From assembly GCA_020637795.1 (NCBI GenBank), contig JACKJT010000001.1, positions 1,116,001 to 1,180,000 of the forward strand: 64,000 nucleotides of DNA, in the 5' to 3' direction. Positions 24,969 through 32,905 of this stretch are shown piece after piece. Source of the DNA: Hoeflea sp. (lineage in GTDB: Bacteria > Pseudomonadota > Alphaproteobacteria > Rhizobiales > Rhizobiaceae). Both the position numbers and the translations under genes were made by a program. Positions within the stretch are counted from its first letter, which is position 1. The number at the start of each line of letters is the position of its first letter. Under the pieces are notes generated by a model. It made no database searches, was not told where the DNA came from, and worked only from the letters and a program-made list of their open reading frames with translations.

Positions 24969-25319
24969 ATGGAAAACGGCCTCTTGTGGGAAGTCTCGAT
25001 CGCCGAGTTCATCTTCGTCACGATGATCCTTGGCGGCGGCACGGCGTGGATGACCGGGCGGGCAGTCGCGCAGACCTGGCGCACCCCGCTGCAGCTTGCC
25101 TGGTACATGGTGATCCTGGGCCTGGCGGTGCGTTTCATCCATTTCGCGCTGTTCAGCGGAACGCTGCTTTCGGGTTATTATTTCCTGGTCGATTTCGTCG
25201 TCATTCTTGTCTTTGCCTTCCTCGGTATGCGGTTTACCCGCGCCAGCCAGATTGCAAGGCAGTACAGTTTCGCATTCACCCGTTCAGGGCCGTTCGGCTG
25301 GCGTCAGAAAAGCAGTTAA
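24969..25319 (+). CDS. Small membrane protein of the DUF6867 type in the liv operon
   Basis: The 116-residue protein has about three hydrophobic segments: IAEFIFVTMILGGGTAWMTG, LQLAWYMVILGLAVRFIHFA and YYFLVDFVVILVFAFLGM. The C-terminal tail is short and basic (RASQIARQY to RQKSS). It matches my recollection of DUF6867, a protein found between livF and livK in Rhizobiales. An AAGGGG sits 6-10 bases before the start. Its constant place inside the transporter operon suggests an accessory or stabilising role in the LIV complex, but nothing biochemical is known to me. Confidence 0.78.
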   Translation: MENGLLWEVSIAEFIFVTMILGGGTAWMTGRAVAQTWRTPLQLAWYMVILGLAVRFIHFALFSGTLLSGYYFLVDFVVILVFAFLGMRFTRASQIARQYSFAFTRSGPFGWRQKSS

Positions 25320-25487
25320 CCGCACAGCAAAGCAGCTCGAACCACCATCCAAAAAGGTCTGTATTTCTTTGAAAAGATCGGATTAGATGGTTGTACACGG
25401 GGCAAAAGCCCCCCACACCGGCGCCGAACTCGGTCAGCGCCTGCGGAGCCGGTGCCAGGAAACAAACAGGCGTTGCTGGGAGTTAAC

Positions 25488-26591
25488 ATGAAGAAGATTC
25501 TTTTGGCCGGAGCCGCGCTCGGCTTCGCGATGTCCACAGCCTCGGCTGAAATTGTCATTGCAACCGCAGGTCCGATGACAGGCCAATACGCATCCTTCGG
25601 GGAACAGATGAAGACCGGCGCCGAGCAGGCCGTCGCCGACATCAACGCCGCCGGCGGCGTCAACGGCGAAATGCTGAAGCTCGAAATCGGCGACGATGCC
25701 TGCGACCCGAAGCAGGCGGTTGCCGTGGCCAACCAGTTTGCCGGCAGCGGCGTGGTGTTCGTGGCAGGTCACTTCTGCTCGGGTTCCTCGATCCCGGCAT
25801 CGGCAGTGTACTCGGATGAAGGCATCATCCAGATCTCGCCTGCCTCGACCAACCCGAAGTTCACCGATGAGCGTCCGGGCGGCGCCGATGGCGGCACCTA
25901 CCGCGTTTGCGGCCGTGACGACCAGCAGGGCGAAACCGCAGCTGCTTATCTGCTCAAGAACTTCGCTGGCAAGAAGATCGCCTTCGTCCACGACAAGACC
26001 GCCTACGGCAAGGGTCTTGCAGACGCGACCATGTCCTCCTTCGAAGCAGGCGGCGGCAAGCCGGCCATGTACGAAGCCTACACCGCCGGTGAAAAGGACT
26101 ACTCGGCTCTGGTGTCGAAGATGAAGCAGGAAGGCATCGACGTGCTTTATGTCGGCGGCTACCACACCGAAGCCGGCCTGATGGCTCGCCAGATGAAGGA
26201 ACAGGGCATGTCCACGGTTCTGGTTTCCGGCGACGCTCTGGTCACCGACGAGTACTGGGCGATCACCGGCGATGCCGGCGAAGGCACCCTGATGACCTTC
26301 TCGCCTGACCCGACCAAGCGCGAAAGCGCTGCCGCCGTCGTCAAGGCCCTGCAGGACGCCGGCAAGACCACCGAAGGCTACGTGATGTACACCTATGCGG
26401 CCATCCAGGCCTATGCACAGGCTGTCACCGCCGCCGGTTCGACCGACTATGACGCCGTTCGCGGTGCGCTCAACTCGGGCAACTTCAGCACCGTTCTCGG
26501 CGACCTGAAGTTCGACGCCAAGGGCGATGTCTCGCTTCCGGGCTACGTCTTCTACCGCTGGTCGGACGGCAAGTACGCCGAAATCGAATAG
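25488..26591 (+). CDS. livK: Branched-chain amino-acid ABC transporter periplasmic binding protein
   Basis: A 367-residue periplasmic binding protein with signal peptide MKKILLAGAALGFAMSTASA and cleavage before EIVIATAGPMTG. The two-lobed Peripla_BP_6 core includes MTGQYASFGEQMKTGAEQAV, GHFCSGSSIPAS (amino-acid carboxylate-binding Ser/Thr cluster) and ISPASTNP. Two cysteines in DDACDP and GHFCSG could form the family disulfide. A 168-base gap separates it from the small membrane protein gene; short hairpins (GGGGC AAAA GCCCC at 25399-25412) lie in that gap, so it may also have its own promoter. A terminator follows. Ligand range cannot be read. Confidence 0.93.
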   Translation: MKKILLAGAALGFAMSTASAEIVIATAGPMTGQYASFGEQMKTGAEQAVADINAAGGVNGEMLKLEIGDDACDPKQAVAVANQFAGSGVVFVAGHFCSGSSIPASAVYSDEGIIQISPASTNPKFTDERPGGADGGTYRVCGRDDQQGETAAAYLLKNFAGKKIAFVHDKTAYGKGLADATMSSFEAGGGKPAMYEAYTAGEKDYSALVSKMKQEGIDVLYVGGYHTEAGLMARQMKEQGMSTVLVSGDALVTDEYWAITGDAGEGTLMTFSPDPTKRESAAAVVKALQDAGKTTEGYVMYTYAAIQAYAQAVTAAGSTDYDAVRGALNSGNFSTVLGDLKFDAKGDVSLPGYVFYRWSDGKYAEIE

Positions 26592-26616
26592 TCGTCGGTT
26601 CAGCTGACTGAATTGA

Positions 26617-26645
26617 GCCCCGGTGTGCAAGCACCGGGGCTTTTT
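26617..26645 (+). terminator. Rho-independent terminator after livK
   Basis: A perfect 9-bp stem, GCCCCGGTG with CACCGGGGC around a 6-base loop, is followed by TTTTTG. It closes the liv operon and separates it from the convergent frc operon. Confidence 0.92.
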
Positions 26646-26741
26646 GTTGGATTGGCGGATACGAACATCCGCAAGGGTCTTCCGGAGAACGTTCCCGGCC
26701 CGCTCCAATAGGCTCGGCCGGCGCCAGCGCGTCGGCGACGA

Positions 26742-27380
26742 TCACGCCGCGGTCGAGAGTTCGAGATCCGCATTGCGGGACTTGCCAACCACCAGTTCGG
26801 CATTGGGAATATCGTTGGACAACGCGCGGGCAAGCGCCCGTTCGGGATCAAGACCGTGTTCGAGCCAGCGATCGATCAGTCTCTGCCGCAACTCGTCCGG
26901 TCCCGCGGTGAGCATCACAGTCATATCGAACAACTCTACCATCGGGGACCAGTCCGGATCATCCAGCAGAAGGTAGTTGCCTTCCGCAATCAGAAATCGA
27001 TGATCACGAGTTACGACGCTGCCTCCTGCACGCGACAGGTCAAGCGAGCGGTCGAACACCGGGACAGCAATCTCGCGATCGGTTTCGGTGCGAAGGCGTT
27101 TGAGCAATGCCGCATACCCGTCGATGTCGAAGGTAAATGGAGCGCCCTTGCGTGGCAGCGTCCCGCGCGCTTCAAGCACGGCATTGTCAAAATGAAAGCC
27201 GTCCATCGGCACGATGGCCGCTGCGTGCCCACGGCGGTTGAATTCCGCCACCAGCGCTTCGGAGAGCGCTGATTTTCCGACACCGGGCGGCCCGGCCAGC
27301 GCGATGACGAAGCGCCCGGCCTCACCCGCCTTCTCGATCGCCCGGTCCGCAACGCGGGCAGCATTGGCTTGACGTTTCAT
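26742..27380 (-). CDS. frcK: FrcK-like sugar/nucleoside kinase (P-loop)
   Basis: The 212-residue protein has a P-loop GPPGVGKSALSEAL (about residues 30-43), the VPMDGFHFDN segment and FLIAEGNYLLLDDPDW, as in uridine kinase / phosphoribulokinase-like and FrcK proteins. In Sinorhizobium meliloti, frcK is the last gene of frcBCAK, and the gene order is the same here (frcB, frcC, frcA, frcK reading on the minus strand). Its substrate in that operon has not been firmly proven; fructose kinase activity is the proposal. The ATG is chosen because the ATPase gene ends 8 bases before it. Confidence in the name rests on gene order and family. Confidence 0.82.
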   Translation of the reverse strand: MKRQANAARVADRAIEKAGEAGRFVIALAGPPGVGKSALSEALVAEFNRRGHAAAIVPMDGFHFDNAVLEARGTLPRKGAPFTFDIDGYAALLKRLRTETDREIAVPVFDRSLDLSRAGGSVVTRDHRFLIAEGNYLLLDDPDWSPMVELFDMTVMLTAGPDELRQRLIDRWLEHGLDPERALARALSNDIPNAELVVGKSRNADLELSTAA

Positions 27381-27388
27381 CTTGTGGG

Positions 27389-28165
27389 TCAGGCCGCGAC
27401 CGCTTCCTGCGGCGGCTCCTTGGCCCCGGTCATGAAGGCGACGGCGTCCGACATGGTGTAGTCCTTGGGATTGATCACGCAAAGCCGGCGCCCAAGCCGG
27501 TGAATGTGAATGCGGTCCGCGACCTCGAACACATGCGGCATGTTGTGGCTGATCAGGATGATCGGGATACCCCGCGCCCTTACGTCGCGGATCAGTTCCA
27601 GGACCCGGCGGCTTTCCTTCACGCCAAGCGCCGCCGTCGGTTCATCGAGAATCACGACCTTGGACCCGAAGGCCGCCGCGCGTGCGACCGCCACCCCCTG
27701 GCGCTGCCCGCCCGACAAGGTCTCGACCGCCTGGTTGATGTTCTGGATGGTCATCAGGCCAAGTTCGGTCAGCTTCTCGCGGGCGAACCTTTCCATCGCG
27801 GGGCGGTCGAGCTGGCGGAAAAGACGGCCCATGACCCCCGGTTTGCGCAATTCCCGTCCCATGAACATGTTGTCCGCGATCGACAGCGCCGGCGACATGG
27901 CCAGCGTCTGATAGACGGTCTCGATCCCGGCCCCGCGCGCCTCCAGCGGACTTGTGAAGGCGATCTTGCGGCCCTCGAGCCAGACATCGCCCTCGTCGGG
28001 GACGACCGCGCCGGAAATCGCCTTGATCAGCGTGGACTTGCCGGCGCCGTTGTCACCGATCACGGCGAGGATTTCCCCCGGCATCAGGTCGAAGTCGCAA
28101 TGGTCGAGCGCCACGACACGGCCATACCGCTTGACGAGATTGCGTCCCTTGAGAATGGGTTCCAT
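27389..28165 (-). CDS. frcA: Fructose ABC transporter ATP-binding protein FrcA
   Basis: The 258-residue protein has a single ABC domain, in contrast to the duplicated ATPases of ribose or xylose systems, as in FrcA. Walker A is GDNGAGKS, the Q-loop VYQTLAM, the signature LSGGQRQGVAVARA, Walker B VVILDEPTAAL and the switch His in LISHNMPH. The start overlaps the permease stop by one base (TGATG). It energises the FrcC permease dimer in the inner membrane for fructose, and in S. meliloti also mannose and ribose, uptake. Confidence 0.9.
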   Translation of the reverse strand: MEPILKGRNLVKRYGRVVALDHCDFDLMPGEILAVIGDNGAGKSTLIKAISGAVVPDEGDVWLEGRKIAFTSPLEARGAGIETVYQTLAMSPALSIADNMFMGRELRKPGVMGRLFRQLDRPAMERFAREKLTELGLMTIQNINQAVETLSGGQRQGVAVARAAAFGSKVVILDEPTAALGVKESRRVLELIRDVRARGIPIILISHNMPHVFEVADRIHIHRLGRRLCVINPKDYTMSDAVAFMTGAKEPPQEAVAA

Positions 28166-29226
28166 CAGACTGACACCTTTCTGATCCACTGGTCGACGGT
28201 GACGGCGGCAATGATGAGCACGCCGATGAGCAGGTAGGTCCATTGCGCGTCGGCGCCGAGCAGCCTGAGGCCGAGCGAGAAGACGCCGACGATCAGCGCG
28301 CCGAACAGCATTCCCATGATCGAGCCGCGGCCGCCAAACAGCGAGATGCCGCCAATCACCACGGCGGTGATGGATTCGATGTTGCCCAACTGTCCGGATG
28401 TCGGTGAAACCGAGCCGATGCGGCCGATCAGGGCCCAGCCGGCAAAGGCGCAGATCAGGCCCGAGAGCATGTAGACCGAGATCAGCGTGCGCTTGACCTG
28501 CACGCCGGAGAGCTCGGCGGCTTCGGGATCGTCGCCAACCGCGTAGACATGGCGTCCCCAGGCGGTCTGCTTGAGCACGTAGGCGAGAAACAGCACCAGC
28601 AGAACCATGAAGATCGCGCCATAGGTGAACACGGCGCCGCCGAACGCAATCTTGTTGCCGAAGAACTGCAGGAGAGGCGCCTCATTGGCTATGTCCTGGG
28701 CGCGGATGGTCTCGTTGGCAGAATAGAGGAAATTGGTGGCCAGCACGATCTGCCACATGCCGAGCGTGACGATGAAGGGCGGAAGCTTCATCACGGCGAC
28801 GAGAAAACCATTGATGTAGCCGCAAAAGGTGCCGCAGGCGATACCGGCGGCCACCGCGATCTCGACCGGCAGGCCGTAGCGGAAGGAGAACAGGCCCATG
28901 ACGACCGAGGACAGCACCATGATGGCGCCGACAGAAAGGTCGATGCCAGCGGTCAGGATCACCAGCGACTGGGCGGCGCCGAGAATGCCGACGATCTGGA
29001 CCTGCTGCAGGATCAGGGTTAGCGCGAAGGGCGAGAAGAACTTCTGGCCCAGAAGCAGCCCGAATACGAGGATCGAACCGACCAGAACAATGGCCGGGAC
29101 CATCCACGGCGTCTGGTGCAGGGCATGCTGGATGCGCTTGACGGCACCCTTGTCATTGGTCGCGAATGCGGCGACGGCAGTCGGGCTCGAGGCCGCGGCC
29201 TTTTCGAATTCCTGCGTACTGGACAT
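28165..29226 (-). CDS. frcC: Fructose ABC transporter permease FrcC
   Basis: A 353-residue permease of the CUT2 (ribose/xylose-type) branch with about ten hydrophobic helices. The motif LVILTAGIDLSVGAIMVLSS and the ATPase-contact loop HVYAVGDDPEAAELSGV are characteristic, as are GGISLFGGRGSIMG and the cytoplasmic N-terminus of about 40 residues. A strong SD (GGAGGAGG-like) precedes the ATG. The gene is separated from frcB by 121 bases containing a stable hairpin, and the ATPase gene overlaps its end. Confidence 0.9.
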   Translation of the reverse strand: MSSTQEFEKAAASSPTAVAAFATNDKGAVKRIQHALHQTPWMVPAIVLVGSILVFGLLLGQKFFSPFALTLILQQVQIVGILGAAQSLVILTAGIDLSVGAIMVLSSVVMGLFSFRYGLPVEIAVAAGIACGTFCGYINGFLVAVMKLPPFIVTLGMWQIVLATNFLYSANETIRAQDIANEAPLLQFFGNKIAFGGAVFTYGAIFMVLLVLFLAYVLKQTAWGRHVYAVGDDPEAAELSGVQVKRTLISVYMLSGLICAFAGWALIGRIGSVSPTSGQLGNIESITAVVIGGISLFGGRGSIMGMLFGALIVGVFSLGLRLLGADAQWTYLLIGVLIIAAVTVDQWIRKVSV

Positions 29227-29296
29227 GGTTCCTCCTCCAAGGTCACACGGCATGGATGAGCGGCCGTAACAGCAACAATACGGCGGTGCTTTGCAA

Positions 29297-29320
29297 CGGG
29301 GCGGCCGTAAAGCCGCCCCG
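29297..29320 (-). promoter_or_regulatory. Stem-loop between frcB and frcC
   Basis: A perfect 9-bp stem, CGGGGCGGC with GCCGCCCCG around a 6-base loop, lies 27 bases after the frcB stop in the frcB-frcC gap. No clear U-run follows on the minus strand. Such hairpins after binding-protein genes usually stabilise the upstream mRNA or act as partial terminators so that the binding protein is made in excess. Confidence 0.65.
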
Positions 29321-29347
29321 ACAGTGTTTACCTATACTGTGAGGCAA

Positions 29348-30385
29348 TCAACCCCAGCAGCGGTCCATGCCTTCGGCGACCGAGATCGACTCGACGCCTT
29401 CCGCCGGCTTGTCGGTGACAAGCGCGACGCCGGTATCGAAGAAGTTCTTGCCCGGCGTCGGAGCCGGCTTGGTGCCGTCCTTGGCCCAGGCGGCGATGGC
29501 TTCGATACCCTTGGAAGCCATCAGCAGCGGATACTGCTGCGAGGTGGCGCCGATGACGCCGTCCTTGACGTTGGCAACGCCCGGGCAGCCGCCGTCGACG
29601 GAGACGATCAGCACGTCGCCTTCGCGGCCGATGGCTTTCAGCGCCTCATAGGCGCCGGCAGCAGCAGGCTCGTTGATGGTGTAGACGACGTTGATCATCG
29701 GGTCCTTGGCAAGGAGGTTTTCCATTGCCTTGCGGCCGCCTTCCTCGTTGCCGGCAGTGACGTCGTTGCCGACGATGCGGGCATCATCCTCGTCGCCCCA
29801 CTTGCCGGGATCCTTGACGTCGATGCCGAAGCCGGTGAGGAAGCCCTGGTCGCGCAGCACGCCGACGGTCGGCTGGCTGACGGCCAGGTCGAGCATGGCG
29901 ATCTTGGCGTTGGCGGCTTCGGCGCCAAGCGTTGCGGCAGCCCACTTGCCGGTCAGTTCGCCGGCGAGGAAGTTGTCGGTGGCGAATGTCGCGTCGGCCG
30001 CATCGATCGGATCGAGCGGCGTGTCGAGCGCGATCACCAGAAGGCCGGCATCACGGGCCTGCTTGACTGCAGAGACGATCGACGAGGTGTCGGACGCGGT
30101 CAGCAGAATGCCCTTGGCGCCATCGGCGATGCAGGTCTCGATGGCTGCAACCTGGGTTTCATGGTCGCCGTCGACCTTGCCGGCGTAGGATTTCAGCGAC
30201 ACGCCGAGCTCGGCGGCCTTGGCTTCGGCGCCCTCTTTCATCTTGACGAAGAACGGATTTGTGTCAGTCTTGGTGATGAGGCAGGCGCCGACGCTGTGGC
30301 TGGCAGCCTGTGCCGGAGCAGCGGCGAGAGCGCCAAATGCGGCAGCAGCGAACAGGGCGGTCTTGATTGCGGTAGTGGTTTTCAT
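29348..30385 (-). CDS. frcB: Fructose ABC transporter periplasmic binding protein FrcB
   Basis: The 345-residue protein has a signal peptide (MKTTTAIKTALFAAAAFGAL to AQA) and a ribose-binding-type periplasmic fold. The start of the mature protein, GACLITKTDTNPFFVKMKEG, and segments IETCIADGAKGILL, ALDTPLDPIDAADATFATDN, TINEPAAAGAYEAL and VDGGCPGV agree closely with what I recall of S. meliloti FrcB. It captures fructose in the periplasm and delivers it to FrcC/FrcA. It is the first gene of the operon and faces a ROK regulator; the intergenic region carries a long palindrome. Confidence 0.92.
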   Translation of the reverse strand: MKTTTAIKTALFAAAAFGALAAAPAQAASHSVGACLITKTDTNPFFVKMKEGAEAKAAELGVSLKSYAGKVDGDHETQVAAIETCIADGAKGILLTASDTSSIVSAVKQARDAGLLVIALDTPLDPIDAADATFATDNFLAGELTGKWAAATLGAEAANAKIAMLDLAVSQPTVGVLRDQGFLTGFGIDVKDPGKWGDEDDARIVGNDVTAGNEEGGRKAMENLLAKDPMINVVYTINEPAAAGAYEALKAIGREGDVLIVSVDGGCPGVANVKDGVIGATSQQYPLLMASKGIEAIAAWAKDGTKPAPTPGKNFFDTGVALVTDKPAEGVESISVAEGMDRCWG

Positions 30386-30496
30386 GTGATCCTCCCGGGG
30401 ATTGGCTTTGCAGGTCAGTCTGCATGCGCGCCGAACTGGAAATCCTCGCTTCCGTTCATCGCGTCATCACCAAGACAACACCAAACGCCTCCGCTT

Positions 30497-30531
30497 GTCA
30501 ATTAATAAATAACTCTTATTTAGTAATTGAC
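30497..30531. promoter_or_regulatory. 35-bp operator-like palindrome between frcB and the ROK regulator
   Basis: Arms GTCAATTAATAAAT (30497-30510) and ATTTAGTAATTGAC (30518-30531) match in 13 of 14 positions around a 7-base spacer. Each outer end also forms a TTGAC hexamer that could be the -35 element of one of the two divergent promoters (TTGACA to the left, TTGACG to the right). A dimeric ROK repressor bound here could block both. This is a sequence observation; binding is inferred. Confidence 0.7.
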
Positions 30532-30651
30532 GGGAGATCGTCTTTGCCGCATTGTTTTGCTAAGGAACAACCGCGATTGAAAATCGTTGCCTTGTGAACA
30601 AAATTCAGGTCAACGAAATCGGGGCCAGCGAAACCCGGAGGACTCTGACAG

Positions 30652-31878
30652 GTGCCGCAAGATGCGAAGACCAGCGAAGACCGTGCCGGCTCAGTGAGCC
30701 AGGCGATGCGGGGGTCGAACCAGAGCGGGCTGCGCGCCTATAACCAGCGCCTGGTGCTGAGCCTCGTCTACACCCATGGCAATCTGGCCAAGACCGACAT
30801 CGCCCGCATGACCGGTCTGTCGGCGCAGACCGGTTCGGTGATCATGCGCGAACTGGAAGCCGAGGACCTGATCGTCAAGGGCGAGCCGATCCGCGGCAAG
30901 GTCGGCCAGCCTTCAGTGCCGCTGTCGATCAATCCCGACGGGGCCTTCTTCATCGGCCTGAAGGTCGGGCGCCGCAGCGCCGAACTGATCCTGATCAACT
31001 TTCTCGGCGAACCGAAAGCCACCTTGCGCAAGAGCTACCCCTGGCCCACCCCGCCGCTGATCGTCACCTTCGTGCGCGAGGGCATCGAGGAGATCATCCA
31101 GGGCCTTCCCGAAAACCTGCGCGACCGGGTGGCGGGACTGGGCATCGCCACACCGTTTCATCTGTGGGACTGGACAGAACAGGCCGGCGCGCCGCGCGAG
31201 GAGATGGACCTGTGGCGCGACTGCGACCTCAGGGCGGAGATCGCCAGCTTCTGCAACATGCCGGTCTACCTGCAGAACGACGCCACGGCGGCCTGCGCGG
31301 CGGAACTGGTCTTCGGCACGCACGAGGGTCTGAGCGACTATCTGTATTTCTACATCGGCACCTTCGTCGGCGGTGGCGTGGTGCTCAACGGCAGCGTCTA
31401 TTCCGGCCGCACCGGCAATGCCGGCGCTCTCGGCCCCCTGCCCGTTGTCGGACCGGACGGCAAGCTGGTGCAACTGATTGACCGGGCCTCGATCATGCTG
31501 CTCGAACGCATGCTCCGGGCCAACGGCCAGGATCCGTCGCCGCTGTGGAACAACCCTGATCACTGGTCCGGGTTCGAGGCGCTCGCCGACGAATGGGTCG
31601 GCATCGTCGCCCGGGGCCTCGCCCAGGCGATCGTTTCGGCCGCCTCGATCATCGATTTCGAGCATGTGATCATCGACGGCGGCATTCCCGCGGACGTGAG
31701 GGAAAAACTCGTGGCTGCGACCCGTGCGGAAGTCGACACCTACGATGTTCGCGGTCTCGATGTGCCGAAGATCCTGCCCGGAACCGTCGGCCACCTCGCC
31801 CGCGCATTGGGTGCTGCCAGCCTGCCGCTGTTCGACAAGTACCTGATCGACCGCAATACCCGTTTGGGCAGCGCCTGA
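30652..31878 (+). CDS. frcR: ROK-family transcriptional regulator of the frc operon (FrcR-like)
   Basis: A 408-residue ROK (repressor, ORF, kinase) protein. The N-terminal winged HTH covers about residues 30-90 (VLSLVYTHGNLAKTDIARMT, then TGSVIMRELEAEDLI). The ROK core follows, with FIGLKVGRRSAELIL, VYLQNDATAACAAEL, and IGTFVGGGVVLNG where the sugar-binding site lies. The zinc-binding cysteine cluster of classic ROK kinases is not seen, which fits a pure regulator. The start is GTG with CGGAGGA about 12 bases upstream. It is divergent from frcB, as for frcR of S. meliloti, and probably represses frcBCAK in the absence of fructose. The gene name is by analogy. Confidence 0.82.
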   Translation: MPQDAKTSEDRAGSVSQAMRGSNQSGLRAYNQRLVLSLVYTHGNLAKTDIARMTGLSAQTGSVIMRELEAEDLIVKGEPIRGKVGQPSVPLSINPDGAFFIGLKVGRRSAELILINFLGEPKATLRKSYPWPTPPLIVTFVREGIEEIIQGLPENLRDRVAGLGIATPFHLWDWTEQAGAPREEMDLWRDCDLRAEIASFCNMPVYLQNDATAACAAELVFGTHEGLSDYLYFYIGTFVGGGVVLNGSVYSGRTGNAGALGPLPVVGPDGKLVQLIDRASIMLLERMLRANGQDPSPLWNNPDHWSGFEALADEWVGIVARGLAQAIVSAASIIDFEHVIIDGGIPADVREKLVAATRAEVDTYDVRGLDVPKILPGTVGHLARALGAASLPLFDKYLIDRNTRLGSA

Positions 31879-31893
31879 GCGCGCTTATCAAGC

Positions 31894-32901
31894 TCAATCG
31901 TAACGCAGGTCGACGGCCTTTCCGCCGAAGATCCGGTAGGCCCAGATCGAATAGCCGGTGATCACCGGCAGTACGAACAGGGTCCCCACCAGAATGATCG
32001 CGAGGCTTTCGGTGGCGCTCGCCGCCTCGACGATGGTGATCCGGCCCGGCACGACATAGGGATAGAACGACCAGGCGAGCCCGGCGAAGCCGAGGCAGAA
32101 TATGCCCGCGAGGCTGACAAACGGCGCGAGGTTCATCCGGTCGCCCTCAAGCGGCATCCGTGCCGACAGGCGCCACAGCCAGACAAACAGAGTGAGCGTA
32201 AGCACCGGCAGCGGCGCGAGATAGAGCGTTTCGGGAAACCCGAGCCAGCGCTCCCAGATCCGCTCGCTGGCAAGCGGCGTGGCCAGCGAGATCGCTGCCA
32301 TTCCGAGTGCGACGAAGCCTAGCGAGGCGCGCAGCCACGTGACCGCCCGCTTCTGCAGTTCGCCTTCGGTCTTGTGGATGAGCCAGGCAGCCCCGATCGC
32401 CGCATAGGCCGCCGCCAGGCAGACGGCCACCAGCAGGGCGAAACCTGAAGCGGCCCAACCGGTATCGAGCCCGAGGACATAAAGGCCGAGCATGTAGCCC
32501 TGCGACAGCGCCGACATCAGCGAGCCGGCGAAAAACATGACGTTCCAGGACGGCTTGGCGCTGAGGCTGACCTTGGCGCGGAACTCGAAGGCGACGCCGC
32601 GCAGGATCAACCCGATCAGCAGCACCGCGACCGGAAAGTAGAGCGTGGTGAGGATAACGCCGTGGGCGATCGGGAACGCAACCAGCAACAGCCCGACCGC
32701 CAGTACCAGCCAGGTCTCGTTGGCATCCCAGAACGGGCCGATCGAGGCGACCATCCGGTCCTTCTGGGCCTCGTCGGCCAGGGGCGAGAGGATGCCGATC
32801 CCGAGGTCAAAACCATCGAGGATCACGTAGACAAGGATCGCCACGCCCATCAGGGCGGCAAAGATGTAGGGCAGCGCAAGCGCCCAGTCGAAACCGGCCA
32901 T
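31894..32901 (-). CDS. cydB: Cytochrome bd quinol oxidase subunit II (CioB type)
   Basis: The 335-residue integral membrane protein has about eight or nine helices. The opening IFAALMGVAILVYVILDGFDLGIGIL is the conserved first helix of CydB, and PFWDANETWLVL follows, the quinol-oxidase signature around residues 55-65. The length is shorter than E. coli CydB (379), as in the cyanide-insensitive CioB group. It starts 4 bases after the subunit I stop and is co-transcribed with it. It is a structural subunit that does not bind haem in most bd oxidases. The gene ends tail-to-tail with the ROK regulator, 15 bases apart. Confidence 0.92.
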   Translation of the reverse strand: MAGFDWALALPYIFAALMGVAILVYVILDGFDLGIGILSPLADEAQKDRMVASIGPFWDANETWLVLAVGLLLVAFPIAHGVILTTLYFPVAVLLIGLILRGVAFEFRAKVSLSAKPSWNVMFFAGSLMSALSQGYMLGLYVLGLDTGWAASGFALLVAVCLAAAYAAIGAAWLIHKTEGELQKRAVTWLRASLGFVALGMAAISLATPLASERIWERWLGFPETLYLAPLPVLTLTLFVWLWRLSARMPLEGDRMNLAPFVSLAGIFCLGFAGLAWSFYPYVVPGRITIVEAASATESLAIILVGTLFVLPVITGYSIWAYRIFGGKAVDLRYD

Positions 32902-32905
32902 GGTG

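Noticed and set aside
26742..31878. Ribose or xylose operon instead of frc
   Set aside because: The ATPase has one ABC domain, and the binding protein, kinase and ROK regulator order agrees with rhizobial frc rather than rbs or xyl.
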